A stretch of DNA of 11,357 nt from Tubulinosema ratisbonensis. Its lineage: Eukaryota; Microsporidia; Tubulinosematidae. Of the stretch, positions 1 to 7,906 are shown one piece after another. Below the pieces are notes generated by a model that was not told the origin of the DNA, made no database searches, and was given only the letters and a program-made list of their open reading frames with translations. How positions within the stretch are numbered: the stretch's first letter is position 1; each line of letters starts with the position of its first letter. Location of the stretch: NCBI GenBank assembly GCA_004000155.1, contig RCSS01000288.1, positions 1 to 11,357 of the forward strand. Reading direction: 5' to 3'. The translations under genes and the position numbers were made by a program.

Positions 1-114
1 CTTGTACAAGCTAAATTTACTCACATGCACACTATGATTGTCTAAGTTTAACTTACTTTGTAGACTTCGGTTGAAGGAAAGCAAGTAATATTTTTGGTCA
101 CCAAAAATTTGCTC
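1..114 (-). other. Open frame running off the left edge, unidentified
   Basis: Thirty-eight codons are open on the minus strand from just after a TAA (plus 115-117) to the window edge. They contain no methionine, and the same frame continues upstream of the stop for a further short stretch starting at an ATG. The first 150 bases are visibly less AT-rich than the next 2 kb, which is the only other sign of former coding. I recognise no family. It could be the broken end of a gene or transposon lying left of the window, or chance. Confidence 0.15.
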
Positions 115-1216
115 TTAAAATGCCCTTAATCGCTTCTGGTTATGTATCATATTTAAAATAAGCTTAGTTTTTTATGCTATAAAGATGTTAAAACTAAGAC
201 AATTTGTTTTTTAACCTCTTTTTAGTTTTAAAAATTTAATTGTATAAATTTAACATATTATATCTTTCTAAAAGCAACCATATTTTTAAAAATTAAATGT
301 ACCTAGTAGAACAATAAAAAAATCATTATCTTGTAACTCTTAAATTATAAAATAGTTGTTTTGGAAAATTCATTATAATGTTAGGTAAATAATCAGTTTT
401 CTAACATAACTAATAATTGATATAAAATACATAAAATAATATTTTAATATGTAAATTTATTGATAATTTATTTAATGCGTATCATTACTTTTTTAAGAAT
501 AAATAGTATTTTTTAGTGTACTTTGGGTTTAAATAACTATTAAAAACATAGGATTAAATAGAAATAATCTTTATTTCTAATTATTTAAATAGTCAGTTAA
601 AATATATTTAATATTTAGCTATTTTTTTATCAAAAATAATCTTATTTTTCTATGTTCATAAAAACTTTCTTTATAAGGTACATACCTTCAGTAAAGAGAT
701 CTTATACATTTTTGATATATACTTTTATAAATACTTTTTTTTATTTATCTTTACTTAGTCTGTCATAAATCTTGAGGGTGAAAAGTAGTTTAATTTCGAA
801 AAAGTTTAAAATAATTATTTCCTAATATCCCCTATCTTTCTTCAAAAAATAAATTTACTTTTCTTGCAAGAATAACTAAATTTTCAAACATTTTTTGTTA
901 CTTTATAAGTCTCATTTATTAATAATTTTTTTAATCATTTTAAAACTTAATAATTTTAGCCAACTGCAGTAAATTTATAATTTTCTAATATTCTGATATT
1001 TTCACTTTTAATATTTTTTATCTTTTACATAAAAATAGTAAAATACTCTTTTTTAGAGTATAAAATGAAATCATCTAATAATATTTTATTTATAACTTTT
1101 CTTAATTTAATAAATAACATATATATTTTCTATTCAAACACTTTTTAAAAAATCTTCAATTTTTTCTAAATATTCAGATTGAAATATCATTTATAATGAA
1201 GAAATATAATAAAATA

Positions 1217-1250
1217 TTGTTTAATTTACTTTCTAATGAAAATTAAACAA
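1217..1250. repeat. Inverted repeat with perfect 11-base arms
   Basis: TTGTTTAATTT at 1217-1227 is matched by its exact reverse complement AAATTAAACAA at 1240-1250 across a 12-base loop. It could form a hairpin, but no gene ends nearby, so a terminator role is unsupported. It may be a remnant of a mobile element or chance in AT-rich DNA. Confidence 0.4.
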
Positions 1251-1487
1251 CATTTTTAAGTAGATTTGGTTGATAAACATTTTTAAAATAAAAATTAATT
1301 ATTGATTTATTGTTTCAAAAATATGTTGTTTTGATTTTAAGTGTAAATTTATAAAATGTGAAAAATTTTTTCATTCTTTTACAAAAAATCTGGTTGAATT
1401 TAAACTTTTTTAAAGCTTAAACTTTTTTCATAAATCAATACCTTTTCTTTTCTCATACACTATTAAAATAAAATTTTTGCCAATATT

Positions 1488-1530
1488 AAATGATAAATTT
1501 TATAAATATTCTAGAAAATTTTTATCATTT
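1488..1530. repeat. Imperfect inverted repeat with 14- and 16-base arms
   Basis: AAATGATAAATTTT at 1488-1501 pairs with AAAATTTTTATCATTT at 1515-1530, the right arm carrying two extra T. The loop is 13 bases. No gene is adjacent and no function can be assigned. Confidence 0.35.
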
Positions 1531-2475
1531 ATTTTTGTACTTAATCTAATAATAAATGTTTTACATGAGAAAGAAAATTTAAACACATGTTTAATTTTTA
1601 AATATAAAATTTTTTAAAAGAAATAAAATATGTCAAAAATCACATGTAAAATATTACATTTACTTTTATTTTAAAAAAGATATCTTTTAATTTGTGTTTA
1701 AAATTAAAAAGAACTTTTTAAACAGTGTCATCAGAATTAAAAATTGTTTTTAATTATTTTACTAAAATTCTTTATTTCTTATGACAGATCCTTGTTTTAT
1801 ATGTATATTACTTAGTTTTCTTAATTATTTATTTAATTTTCTAAATTTATGTTTATTTCATATATTTTTTTGTACAATCTTTTCTTATAACATTATTTAT
1901 TATTTTATATGATAATCATTTATTTTTTTTAAGCTGTAATGTTAAAACATATTCTATGTAAAGTTTATGCACTAAAAAATGCAATGCTTGTGAAAGGNAG
2001 TAACAAGTTGTCCTTACATATTTCCACAGAAAAGATTACAATTTTTCCCTAAACTAAACGAATTGCTTTTTTTATGATAAAAATGAGAATTTATGAAAAA
2101 AATTTTAATTACCTGATTTGTCGATTAAAAAAATTTTAAATTTGAAATCGTACAATAATTTTAATGAAAAGTTTAGCGGATTTTTTGAATATGAATAAGT
2201 AATCATTGAAGGCGCTAAGAAAAGAAGAATTTCTTTGAATGAATTACTTAATAAAAATATTTGAATTTTTACAAGTATATTAAATACAGTCCAGTATATT
2301 TTATTATAAAAATAAATAAAGTGACTATAAAAATGTAAACCCTGTAAAAAATTCTTTATTTTATAAAAATATTTAAACCAATGATTTAAGTAAAAAGTGT
2401 TTGAATTATAAAAATCTTATTTAATTTTATTTCATATTAAAATAAATTAATATTTAATTACTACATTATTTAATA

Positions 2476-3528
2476 TTACTTTTTATTTCTCCTTGATTTC
2501 CATAAAGCACTGCTGCTTTCTTCACTGCTTTCATCACTCGTAGCTCCTAATTCATTGATATCAGTGCTCTCTGATATTTCAAATACAAGTGATTTACTGT
2601 CACTTTCTAAGTTTATACAATTGGTTTCATAATTATTTTTAAGATTATTTGTGTAATTTCTTGTGTCTATGGTATCATTTATCATTCTTCTTCTTTTATT
2701 TGTCTCTAAGTTTACTGGGTAAGTCATTGGTTGTTTTCTTTCAAAAAAAGATTTTTTGTAAATTGGTTCATAAACGTAATTTCTCAAAAAAGAAGAATTT
2801 GTATTGAAATTTCCCTTTAAGGAAGTGTAAGGTGAATTTGTGTTAATTTTATTAAAATTAATATTAAAATTATTTTCCATATTTGACATGTCTACAGGCC
2901 TTTTCTCGTGTGGTGAGATAGAACAGGAAGGACTAGGACTGAATTTGTTTGTATTTTCATTGCTTAAGGTCCACTGACTTCCTTTCTCATCAGATACCTT
3001 TATAAATTCTCTATTTATTGATAAATTATGTCTGATAGAATTCTTCCAAGTCATTGAATCTTCGTAAGAAAAATTATAAAATTTCTCAAAATATTTGTAT
3101 ATTTCATTGAGAGACATACATTTATTTTTTGTGAGTGCCTCAGTGATTATTTGTTTGTATGATTTTGCTTGTTTTACGTTGTAATACCTGAAATTATAAG
3201 TTTTAATTTTTTTAGTAGAAGTTAAAAATTTTTTACCCTTTTCCTGCGATAAAAAATGGTCTTCAGGGTAAGAAATATCAGAATTGTTTTTTAATGGCAA
3301 CCTAATATTACTTTGCACATCAACTTCGTTGATTATCAAGTTAGTTTTTGTGGTTATGTACCAGCACTTTTCGCTTGGCTCAAAGCTAATATCAAAACAA
3401 ATATGTCTGTAATATAAATTAGTAATTTCAATCCTCTCATTTCCACTTATAAGCGTGGCAATAATATTTTTTTGGTTATCAGAATGTTTTAGCATCAACA
3501 ACGCAGAAACTAAGTCTTCATCTTTCAT
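2476..3528 (-). CDS. Forkhead transcription factor with reduced FHA-like N-terminus
   Basis: This encodes a 350-residue nuclear DNA-binding regulator. Numbering is from the ATG at 3528-3526. The same frame is open six codons further upstream but begins there with TTG, which is unlikely to start a eukaryotic gene. Residues about 113-189 form a forkhead winged helix. The recognition helix reads WKNSIRHNLSIN (161-172), nearly the family consensus, followed by F-K-V and G-S-Q-W. Residues about 21-90 contain a YYRH...N-E-V-D-V...L-P-L-K-N-N pattern like the second half of an FHA phosphopeptide-binding domain, with the early strands missing. FHA followed by forkhead is the order in yeast Fkh1 and Fkh2. 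An Asn-rich linker, a basic cluster KRRR (278-281), a Ser/Glu-rich acidic stretch and a basic end follow. It is divergent from the cyclin at 4001. The forkhead call is firm; the FHA call is tentative. Confidence 0.93.
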   Translation of the reverse strand: MKDEDLVSALLMLKHSDNQKNIIATLISGNERIEITNLYYRHICFDISFEPSEKCWYITTKTNLIINEVDVQSNIRLPLKNNSDISYPEDHFLSQEKGKKFLTSTKKIKTYNFRYYNVKQAKSYKQIITEALTKNKCMSLNEIYKYFEKFYNFSYEDSMTWKNSIRHNLSINREFIKVSDEKGSQWTLSNENTNKFSPSPSCSISPHEKRPVDMSNMENNFNINFNKINTNSPYTSLKGNFNTNSSFLRNYVYEPIYKKSFFERKQPMTYPVNLETNKRRRMINDTIDTRNYTNNLKNNYETNCINLESDSKSLVFEISESTDINELGATSDESSEESSSALWKSRRNKK

Positions 3529-3679
3529 GAGGATAATTTTTAACAATTTCTTATTTTTTTAAGAAAAAATTTTGATTAAATAAAATACTAATTTACTATT
3601 TTTAATTTAATTTTGTGAGTTTGTGTTTGATTGAATGGTTTGGAAAAAGGATTATTTGTTTGTGTGTTTAAAATTTTAT

Positions 3680-3941
3680 TGTTTATTTGAATTTACCTTA
3701 ACGAATAAATAAAAGAAAAGGAATCAAATAATTAAAAGTCAAATTTAAATTAAAAATAACATTTATTTGAATAAATAAACAAAAAAATGACGTTTTTAAT
3801 TGAATTTAAAAAAAATAAACAAAAAAAAAATAAATAAATAAACAATAAAAAAATAATATTATAAATAAACATTAAAAAAATTTTTAAAATAAAAAATAAA
3901 TAATTTTTAAAATAAATTAAAAATAATATAAAAAATAAACA
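3680..3941. promoter_or_regulatory. Cluster of six forkhead-type motifs (ATAAACA)
   Basis: ATAAACA matches the RYAAAYA core bound by forkhead domains. It occurs on the plus strand at 3775-3781, 3815-3821, 3838-3844, 3865-3871 and 3935-3941, and on the minus strand at 3680-3686. All six extend to the 9-mer AAATAAACA. A weaker core, TTAAACA, lies on the minus strand at 3665-3671. By eye I find the 9-mer only twice in the rest of the window, near 1850 and 8329. The A-rich background raises the chance rate, so binding is inferred. Confidence 0.5.
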
Positions 3942-3972
3942 TTTAAAAATAAATAAAAGAAATATGAAAAAA

Positions 3973-3980
3973 TATAAATA
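3973..3980 (+). promoter_or_regulatory. TATA box of the cyclin gene
   Basis: TATAAATA begins 28 bases before the ATG at 4001. The identical octamer sits 24 bases before the Sel1-repeat gene. Such close placement implies a very short or absent 5' leader, as known for microsporidia. In AT-rich DNA a chance match is possible. Confidence 0.45.
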
Positions 3981-4000
3981 TTAAAAAATAATATTACGAA

Positions 4001-4510
4001 ATGAATCTTTTGAGCGAAGGAAACAAAAGAATAAAAAGGCTTTGTAACAGACTAGGAATACCACTTAAAACAAGATTAGTGGCACAAATAATCTACAGCA
4101 GAGTATTCAGCACATCACAACACGACCACGAATTTCTTAGTTTATGCTGCATAAACTTAGCTTGCAAAATCATTGACACTTATTTTGATGAAAATTTGAT
4201 ATTCAACACCAACAAAATAAATTATAAAGAAATAAAAGAAATAGAAAAATACATTTGTAACAAAATTAATCATAATTTTAATATTTTTCCTATTCATTTT
4301 ATTTACATAAAATTTGCTAAAATTTTGAACAAAGGTTTGCATTACAACACTCTTACAGTGTTAGATGAAATACATGAGGATGATAGGATACTTAAAATTA
4401 AGTATTTTGAGAATGAGAATAAGATGTTTTGTGGTGGGGATGTTGCTTTATCTTTGTTTAAAGATAGTGAAGTGAGTTTTCTTGTTGATAAAATGGGAAT
4501 GTTTCATTAA
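4001..4510 (+). CDS. Short cyclin-like protein with a single cyclin box
   Basis: The 169-residue product is probably the regulatory partner of a cyclin-dependent kinase. Residues about 10-100 match the first cyclin box. LVAQIIYSRVF (27-37) corresponds to helix 2. LSLCCINLACKI (46-57) is the diagnostic helix 3, and its K56 fits the conserved kinase-contacting lysine. The segment around E82 (EIEKYICNKIN) matches helix 5 and keeps the conserved glutamate. The remaining 65 residues are too short and diverged for a full second box. Cyclins usually have two boxes in 250 or more residues, so this is a reduced form. I see no MRAIL docking motif or destruction box. The wording of helices 1-3 resembles the transcription-type cyclins (C, H, K, L, T) slightly more than B-type, but the type stays open. 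ATG 4001 is the first in frame after a TATA box. Confidence 0.8.
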   Translation: MNLLSEGNKRIKRLCNRLGIPLKTRLVAQIIYSRVFSTSQHDHEFLSLCCINLACKIIDTYFDENLIFNTNKINYKEIKEIEKYICNKINHNFNIFPIHFIYIKFAKILNKGLHYNTLTVLDEIHEDDRILKIKYFENENKMFCGGDVALSLFKDSEVSFLVDKMGMFH

Positions 4511-5176
4511 TTTTGACAGTCTTGACAATGTAAGATATACTTTTTTAAAAATATAAAAAATTTAATATTTTTCTTTATTTATGCTTTTAAAAATATAAAA
4601 TTATTTTTATTTCTTAAGAGTGGTTTAATTTTATTTATTTTTATGAATTAAAATTTTTACTGTGACTTATTTTAAAAAATATAAATTTATTTTTTTACCT
4701 TACAAAAAGAAAAAAAATAAAATTAAAGAGAAAGAATAAATGATTATATAAGAAAATTAAATAAATTTTTGAAAAAAATAAATTGTGTATTTTTTAAAAA
4801 CAGGCTAACATAAATAAATCATTAATGTTAATAACACTATACTTATCTTAATAAGTAGTATAATTTTATTTATAGATATATTATTTTATAAAATATTGCT
4901 TTACCTTTGTATTATTTTATATTTCAAAAAAAGGTTTTTATTTGTTTTACTTTTAGTAAAATATTAAAGAATATTTAAATATGATTATTTTTGAATAAAA
5001 CATTAATAACTGACATGTATTATTTTCTATTAAATAATATAATAAAAAAGATGTTGATTCTCTGTCAAAAATTTTTTCTAATTTGAATTCTTTGTTTTAA
5101 GAACGTTTTTTTAGTAAAAAAGGTTTGCTATGATTTTGATTTATAAACACTTTTTTAAATTTATTTTATATTTTAA
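4511..5176. other. Intergenic AT-rich DNA, no gene seen
   Basis: There is no ORF or recognisable domain on either strand. Two TGACA motifs lie nine bases apart at 4514-4518 and 4523-4527, directly after the cyclin stop. No clear terminator structure was seen. Confidence 0.6.
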
Positions 5177-5180
5177 TACA

Positions 5181-5342
5181 TTTGTGCAAAAAAAAGCCCA
5201 ACCTTTAAAGGAAAAAAAATCTTACAAAAAATGAAGCATGAAAATGGTTTAGAGGTATTATATTAACATAGTCAATTACAAAAACACAAAATCTATAATA
5301 AATTGGCTTTAATATTTTTTTTGTTCCTATTTTTTTGTGCAA
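5181..5342. repeat. Pair of direct repeats beside the Tc1/mariner relic
   Basis: TTTGTGCAA occurs at 5181-5189 and 5334-5342. Each copy is followed by a run of mostly A and then a C-rich CAACC. Some Tc1-like elements carry two direct repeats about this far apart inside each terminal inverted repeat. No matching inverted pair was found on the right side, so the assignment to the transposon end is tentative. Confidence 0.3.
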
Positions 5343-5372
5343 TAAAAACACAACCAACATTTATTTATCCAT

Positions 5373-6360
5373 TTACATAATTTCTTCTGGCGTAAATACT
5401 TGAAGAGCTTTTTTTAAAACTTTAAGCGTGTTTTTGCCAGTTTTCTTATGATTTATAGTCCATTCATCAATAATAATGGCCTTGAAATTATTTCTGTTTT
5501 TCGATTGTCTTTCACAAATGTTTCTTTTGATCTTCCCAAAGATTTTAAATTGGATTTAAATCTGAGATATGTGCAGAATATGGTAACAATTAAATGTTTT
5601 TTTAAAATTCCACAATAGTTTTGCTTTGTGCTTTAGGTCATTATCTTGTTGAAAAATATCCAGGCTATTTCATTTTAAAAGCTGATTCTGGAAGAGGTGA
5701 TGATAATATAATAGCGTACACTGCTATGTTCAATACTTTTTTTCAATTATGACAAGATTCTATACCCACTTATATAGAAAGCAAGTCAATACTATTACTA
5801 CTCCTTCTCTATGNTTTACTATCCTTTTNAGGTTAGTTTTTTTCAGGCCTTTTTTACATTCTCTTCATATACTTAGTTTACCATCTGAGTGAAAAGGATT
5901 ATAATTTTTTTCATTTGAAAATATAATCCTTTTAACGTCTATACTTTCCATTTATTTTNANAACAAACCTAGCAATNTTNAGTCTATTTTCAGTAAGAAC
6001 GGGATTTAGTAGAGGATTTCGAGTTAGATTGATTTTAATATCTATTTTCATTTACATTTCTTNGGATAGTATCGGGGGCAAATTTTATACCATCATCTTT
6101 TCTATGTTTTCACCTTTTTTAGCGTTCTTTCGAGAGTTTTTCGTTTCGAGCCAGAATTTTTGATCTAATTACAGGAGAAATTTTTTTGGGCCTGTCGTTA
6201 TTACACAGGTGTTTTAAACCACCTAATATTTGATATAAATCCATCCTCGATGGATTACTTTGTTTTCTAAGTAGTATTCAATGAATTCTTGTTTTGATAA
6301 TTTATTTAAGTATGAAATATTTTCATTAACTTCTTCCTTCTTATAATTTCTCCTGTTTAA
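5373..6360 (-). pseudogene. Decayed Tc1/mariner-family transposase
   Basis: Translated in shifting minus-strand frames, this region reads as a DDE transposase of the Tc1/mariner (IS630) superfamily, which moves DNA by cut and paste at TA sites. The N-terminal DNA-binding part and its RPKKISP linker lie near 6152-6193. The first catalytic site reads IIFSNE, with Asn (codon 5913-5915) where Asp is expected. The second site reads FQQDND and keeps its Asp (5643-5645). The third reads SDLNPI followed by a TAA stop (5545-5547) where the catalytic Glu should be, then NLWED. The C-terminus ends at a TAA at 5373-5375. Several frameshifts and stops and seven ambiguous bases also interrupt it, so it cannot encode an active enzyme. 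The distance between the second and third sites, about 32 codons, fits the family. Confidence 0.85.
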
Positions 6361-6453
6361 TTTTTCTTAGAGTAAAAAACTAAGTAAGTTATAAATTTAT
6401 TTAAATTATCATTTTGTTTTAACAAATACTTTTCCCAAAATCTACCAACTGTA

Positions 6454-6785
6454 AAAATGTGACATAGCTTTTGAAGATATTATTATGTTTAAAATTTCGA
6501 TTTCTCGATCTTTATGAGTTGCATGACAAGGGTATAAACATTATTTAATTTTTANTTACATGTATTACATGTAGATCTTAAAACAAAACTGTTACTACTA
6601 TTTTTATTTTAAATTATTCTTTATCTTGCATATTCATGGGTTGATGTTTTAAATTATTTAAATATTAAAAATATAAAAACAAAGCAATTAACCTTGTTAC
6701 ATTACCCTTTTATTACTGTTTAAACAAAATGATAATTTAAATTTATTTATAACTTTATTTATTTTTTAACTCAGAAAAAATAAAT
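6454..6785. other. Intergenic gap with a small tandem duplication
   Basis: No gene was seen. TTACATGTA is duplicated in tandem at 6556-6564 and 6565-6573, right after an ambiguous base at 6555. The rest is AT-rich and without recognisable coding content. Confidence 0.5.
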
Positions 6786-7140
6786 ATGAGAAATTATATG
6801 AAGAAAGAAATTTATGCGAATATTTTATACTTAAATAAATTATATGGAAAATGTCTCTATAAAAGAAAAGAAGAGATATATGAAGGTTATCCAAGCAAAC
6901 CACAAATAAGAGAGACTAATCACTGATTTTTATGGTCCTTTTAACATAAAAAATGGCAAGATAAATGATTACTTTGTGACACCTATACTCGTATAACCAT
7001 GATTTATTTTGTTAAAAAAAAGCAATAGTAACGCTGTAATTAAAGTTTTACAAAAATGGCATAAGATTTACGAAATCCCTAAACAATTAATAAGAGACAA
7101 CGGAAAACCGTAAACAAGTGAGAGGCTCGCAGTATCTTAA
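6786..7140 (+). pseudogene. Broken Ty3/gypsy-type retrotransposon integrase fragment
   Basis: The fragment resembles the core of an LTR-retrotransposon integrase, the enzyme that inserts element cDNA into the genome. A 46-codon stretch from ATG 6786 to TGA 6924-6926 corresponds to the region before the core. In another frame ITDFYGPF follows, carrying the first catalytic Asp (6925-6927), and then NDYFVT. After a TAA at 6994-6996 a third frame reads MIYFVKKK. The motif LIRDNGKP then carries the second Asp (7096-7098), ended by TAA at 7111-7113. The Asp-Asp spacing of about 57 residues fits retroviral-type integrases. The third acidic residue, zinc-binding His residues, reverse transcriptase and LTRs are not visible. 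The fragment is small and non-functional. The closest family could also be another integrase-bearing element such as Maverick. Confidence 0.75.
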
Positions 7141-7906
7141 GCTATACCATATTGTGTAGAAAAATATTTTACAGTATGTTTCTTGTAAATAGGTATTTTA
7201 TTTTTTATAGAAGTATAGCAAATTATCTTCGTATAGATTTCTCATCCTTAGACAGCAGAAAAATATACTCTTATCCATATAAGATAACAATTAAAACACT
7301 TTAAATGTAAATAATTAGTTAATTTTATTTTCTTTCTTTTGTATAAATTCTATTCTTAGAGGTTTCCATTGAAATACTTTATTAATTAATTTTTTCGCAA
7401 AAAATTTAAATTTGTTATTTTAAACCATTAACTTTCTAATTCTACAATATTAATTCTTATGTATATTTTTAGTTAATCACTTATTTAATTAAATGATTCT
7501 ATAATTTTAATAAAAGCATACAACAATAAAAACTCTGGTGTGTTTTTAAAAAAAATTAAAGTATACACAGAGGTTCAATAAAAAAAGACTTCGTTACTTT
7601 ACTCAAGTTTTTCAGATTAAAAGGCAGTTTTAATAATTTCCCTTAAGAACATTTTTTTTTGAATATTTAATTCCTTTGTTCTTTTTTTCAATAATTTCTT
7701 AGTAAAAGTAAAACACTATTTTTTTAAAAAAGAATGATTGAATTGTTTTTTATTATCATATAATTTTCAAATATTTAAAAACTTTAAATTGTAAATACAA
7801 TCCCTTTTTTATTCAAAAAATAATTTCTTTTTAATGTAAATGATTTTTATTTTTTTNTAAAAATNAACAGTTTTATATTTTATTAAAATAATTCAACAAC
7901 AATCNT
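7141..7906. other. Intergenic AT-rich DNA, no gene supported
   Basis: A few short open stretches around 7540-7640 carry slightly more G and C than their surroundings but match nothing I know. Ambiguous bases occur at 7857, 7865 and 7905. The DNA just after the integrase relic may hold more of the same element, too decayed to read. Confidence 0.5.

Larger units (their letters stand above)
115..2475. other. AT-rich gene desert with no supported gene
   Basis: About 2.4 kb of very AT-rich sequence has frequent stops in all frames. It holds two small inverted repeats (1217-1250 and 1488-1530) and a 12-base direct repeat TTAAACTTTTTT at 1400-1411 and 1417-1428. A slightly less AT-rich patch lies at 1984-2250, where short open stretches in shifted frames, with one ambiguous base at 1998, may be decayed coding sequence of unknown origin. 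No tRNA, rRNA or recognisable transposase was found here. Confidence 0.6.
3529..4000. promoter_or_regulatory. Divergent promoter shared by the forkhead and cyclin genes
   Basis: These 472 bases separate the start codons of two divergent genes. The sequence is T-rich on the plus strand up to about 3690 and strongly A-rich after that, so each gene has an A-rich leader on its own sense strand. The spacer has no convincing ORF. It holds six AAATAAACA motifs and a TATA box ahead of the cyclin. Both genes are probably controlled from here. Confidence 0.7.
5177..6453. mobile_element. Possible limits of the Tc1/mariner element
   Basis: A TA dinucleotide followed by CATTTG at 5177-5184, and on the other strand TA followed by CAGTTG reading inward from 6453, bracket the transposase relic. 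They give a length of 1277 bases, normal for this family. The inverted ends agree at five of the first six bases and then diverge, so the limits are provisional. Confidence 0.3.

Noticed and set aside
655..815. Minus-strand stretch with three short open segments in one frame
   Set aside because: The segments are separated by stops, have AT-driven composition and match no known family. There is not enough signal to call a pseudogene.
1984..2250. Short open frames on the plus strand, including a 22-codon one from ATG 1984 and another from 2074
   Set aside because: Stops occur every 15-25 codons and frames shift. No motif is recognisable, so this could be decayed coding DNA or chance.
3700..4000. 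A-rich spacer as a CRISPR-like or simple satellite array
   Set aside because: The AAATAAACA copies are irregularly spaced (about 23 to 95 bases apart), occur on both strands and have no conserved longer unit.
4157..4342. A 61-codon frame on the minus strand, Phe- and Tyr-rich
   Set aside because: It lies wholly inside the cyclin gene on the opposite strand and is explained by that gene's AT-rich codons. The plus-strand reading has a cyclin fold.
4840..4862. Small inverted repeat around the loop CTTA as a possible terminator
   Set aside because: Only seven bases pair and it lies more than 300 bases past the cyclin stop. Hairpin terminators are also not expected in a eukaryotic nucleus.
7540..7640. 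Basic open stretch of about 25 codons near an N-rich patch
   Set aside because: Too short, no ATG-supported start and no domain.
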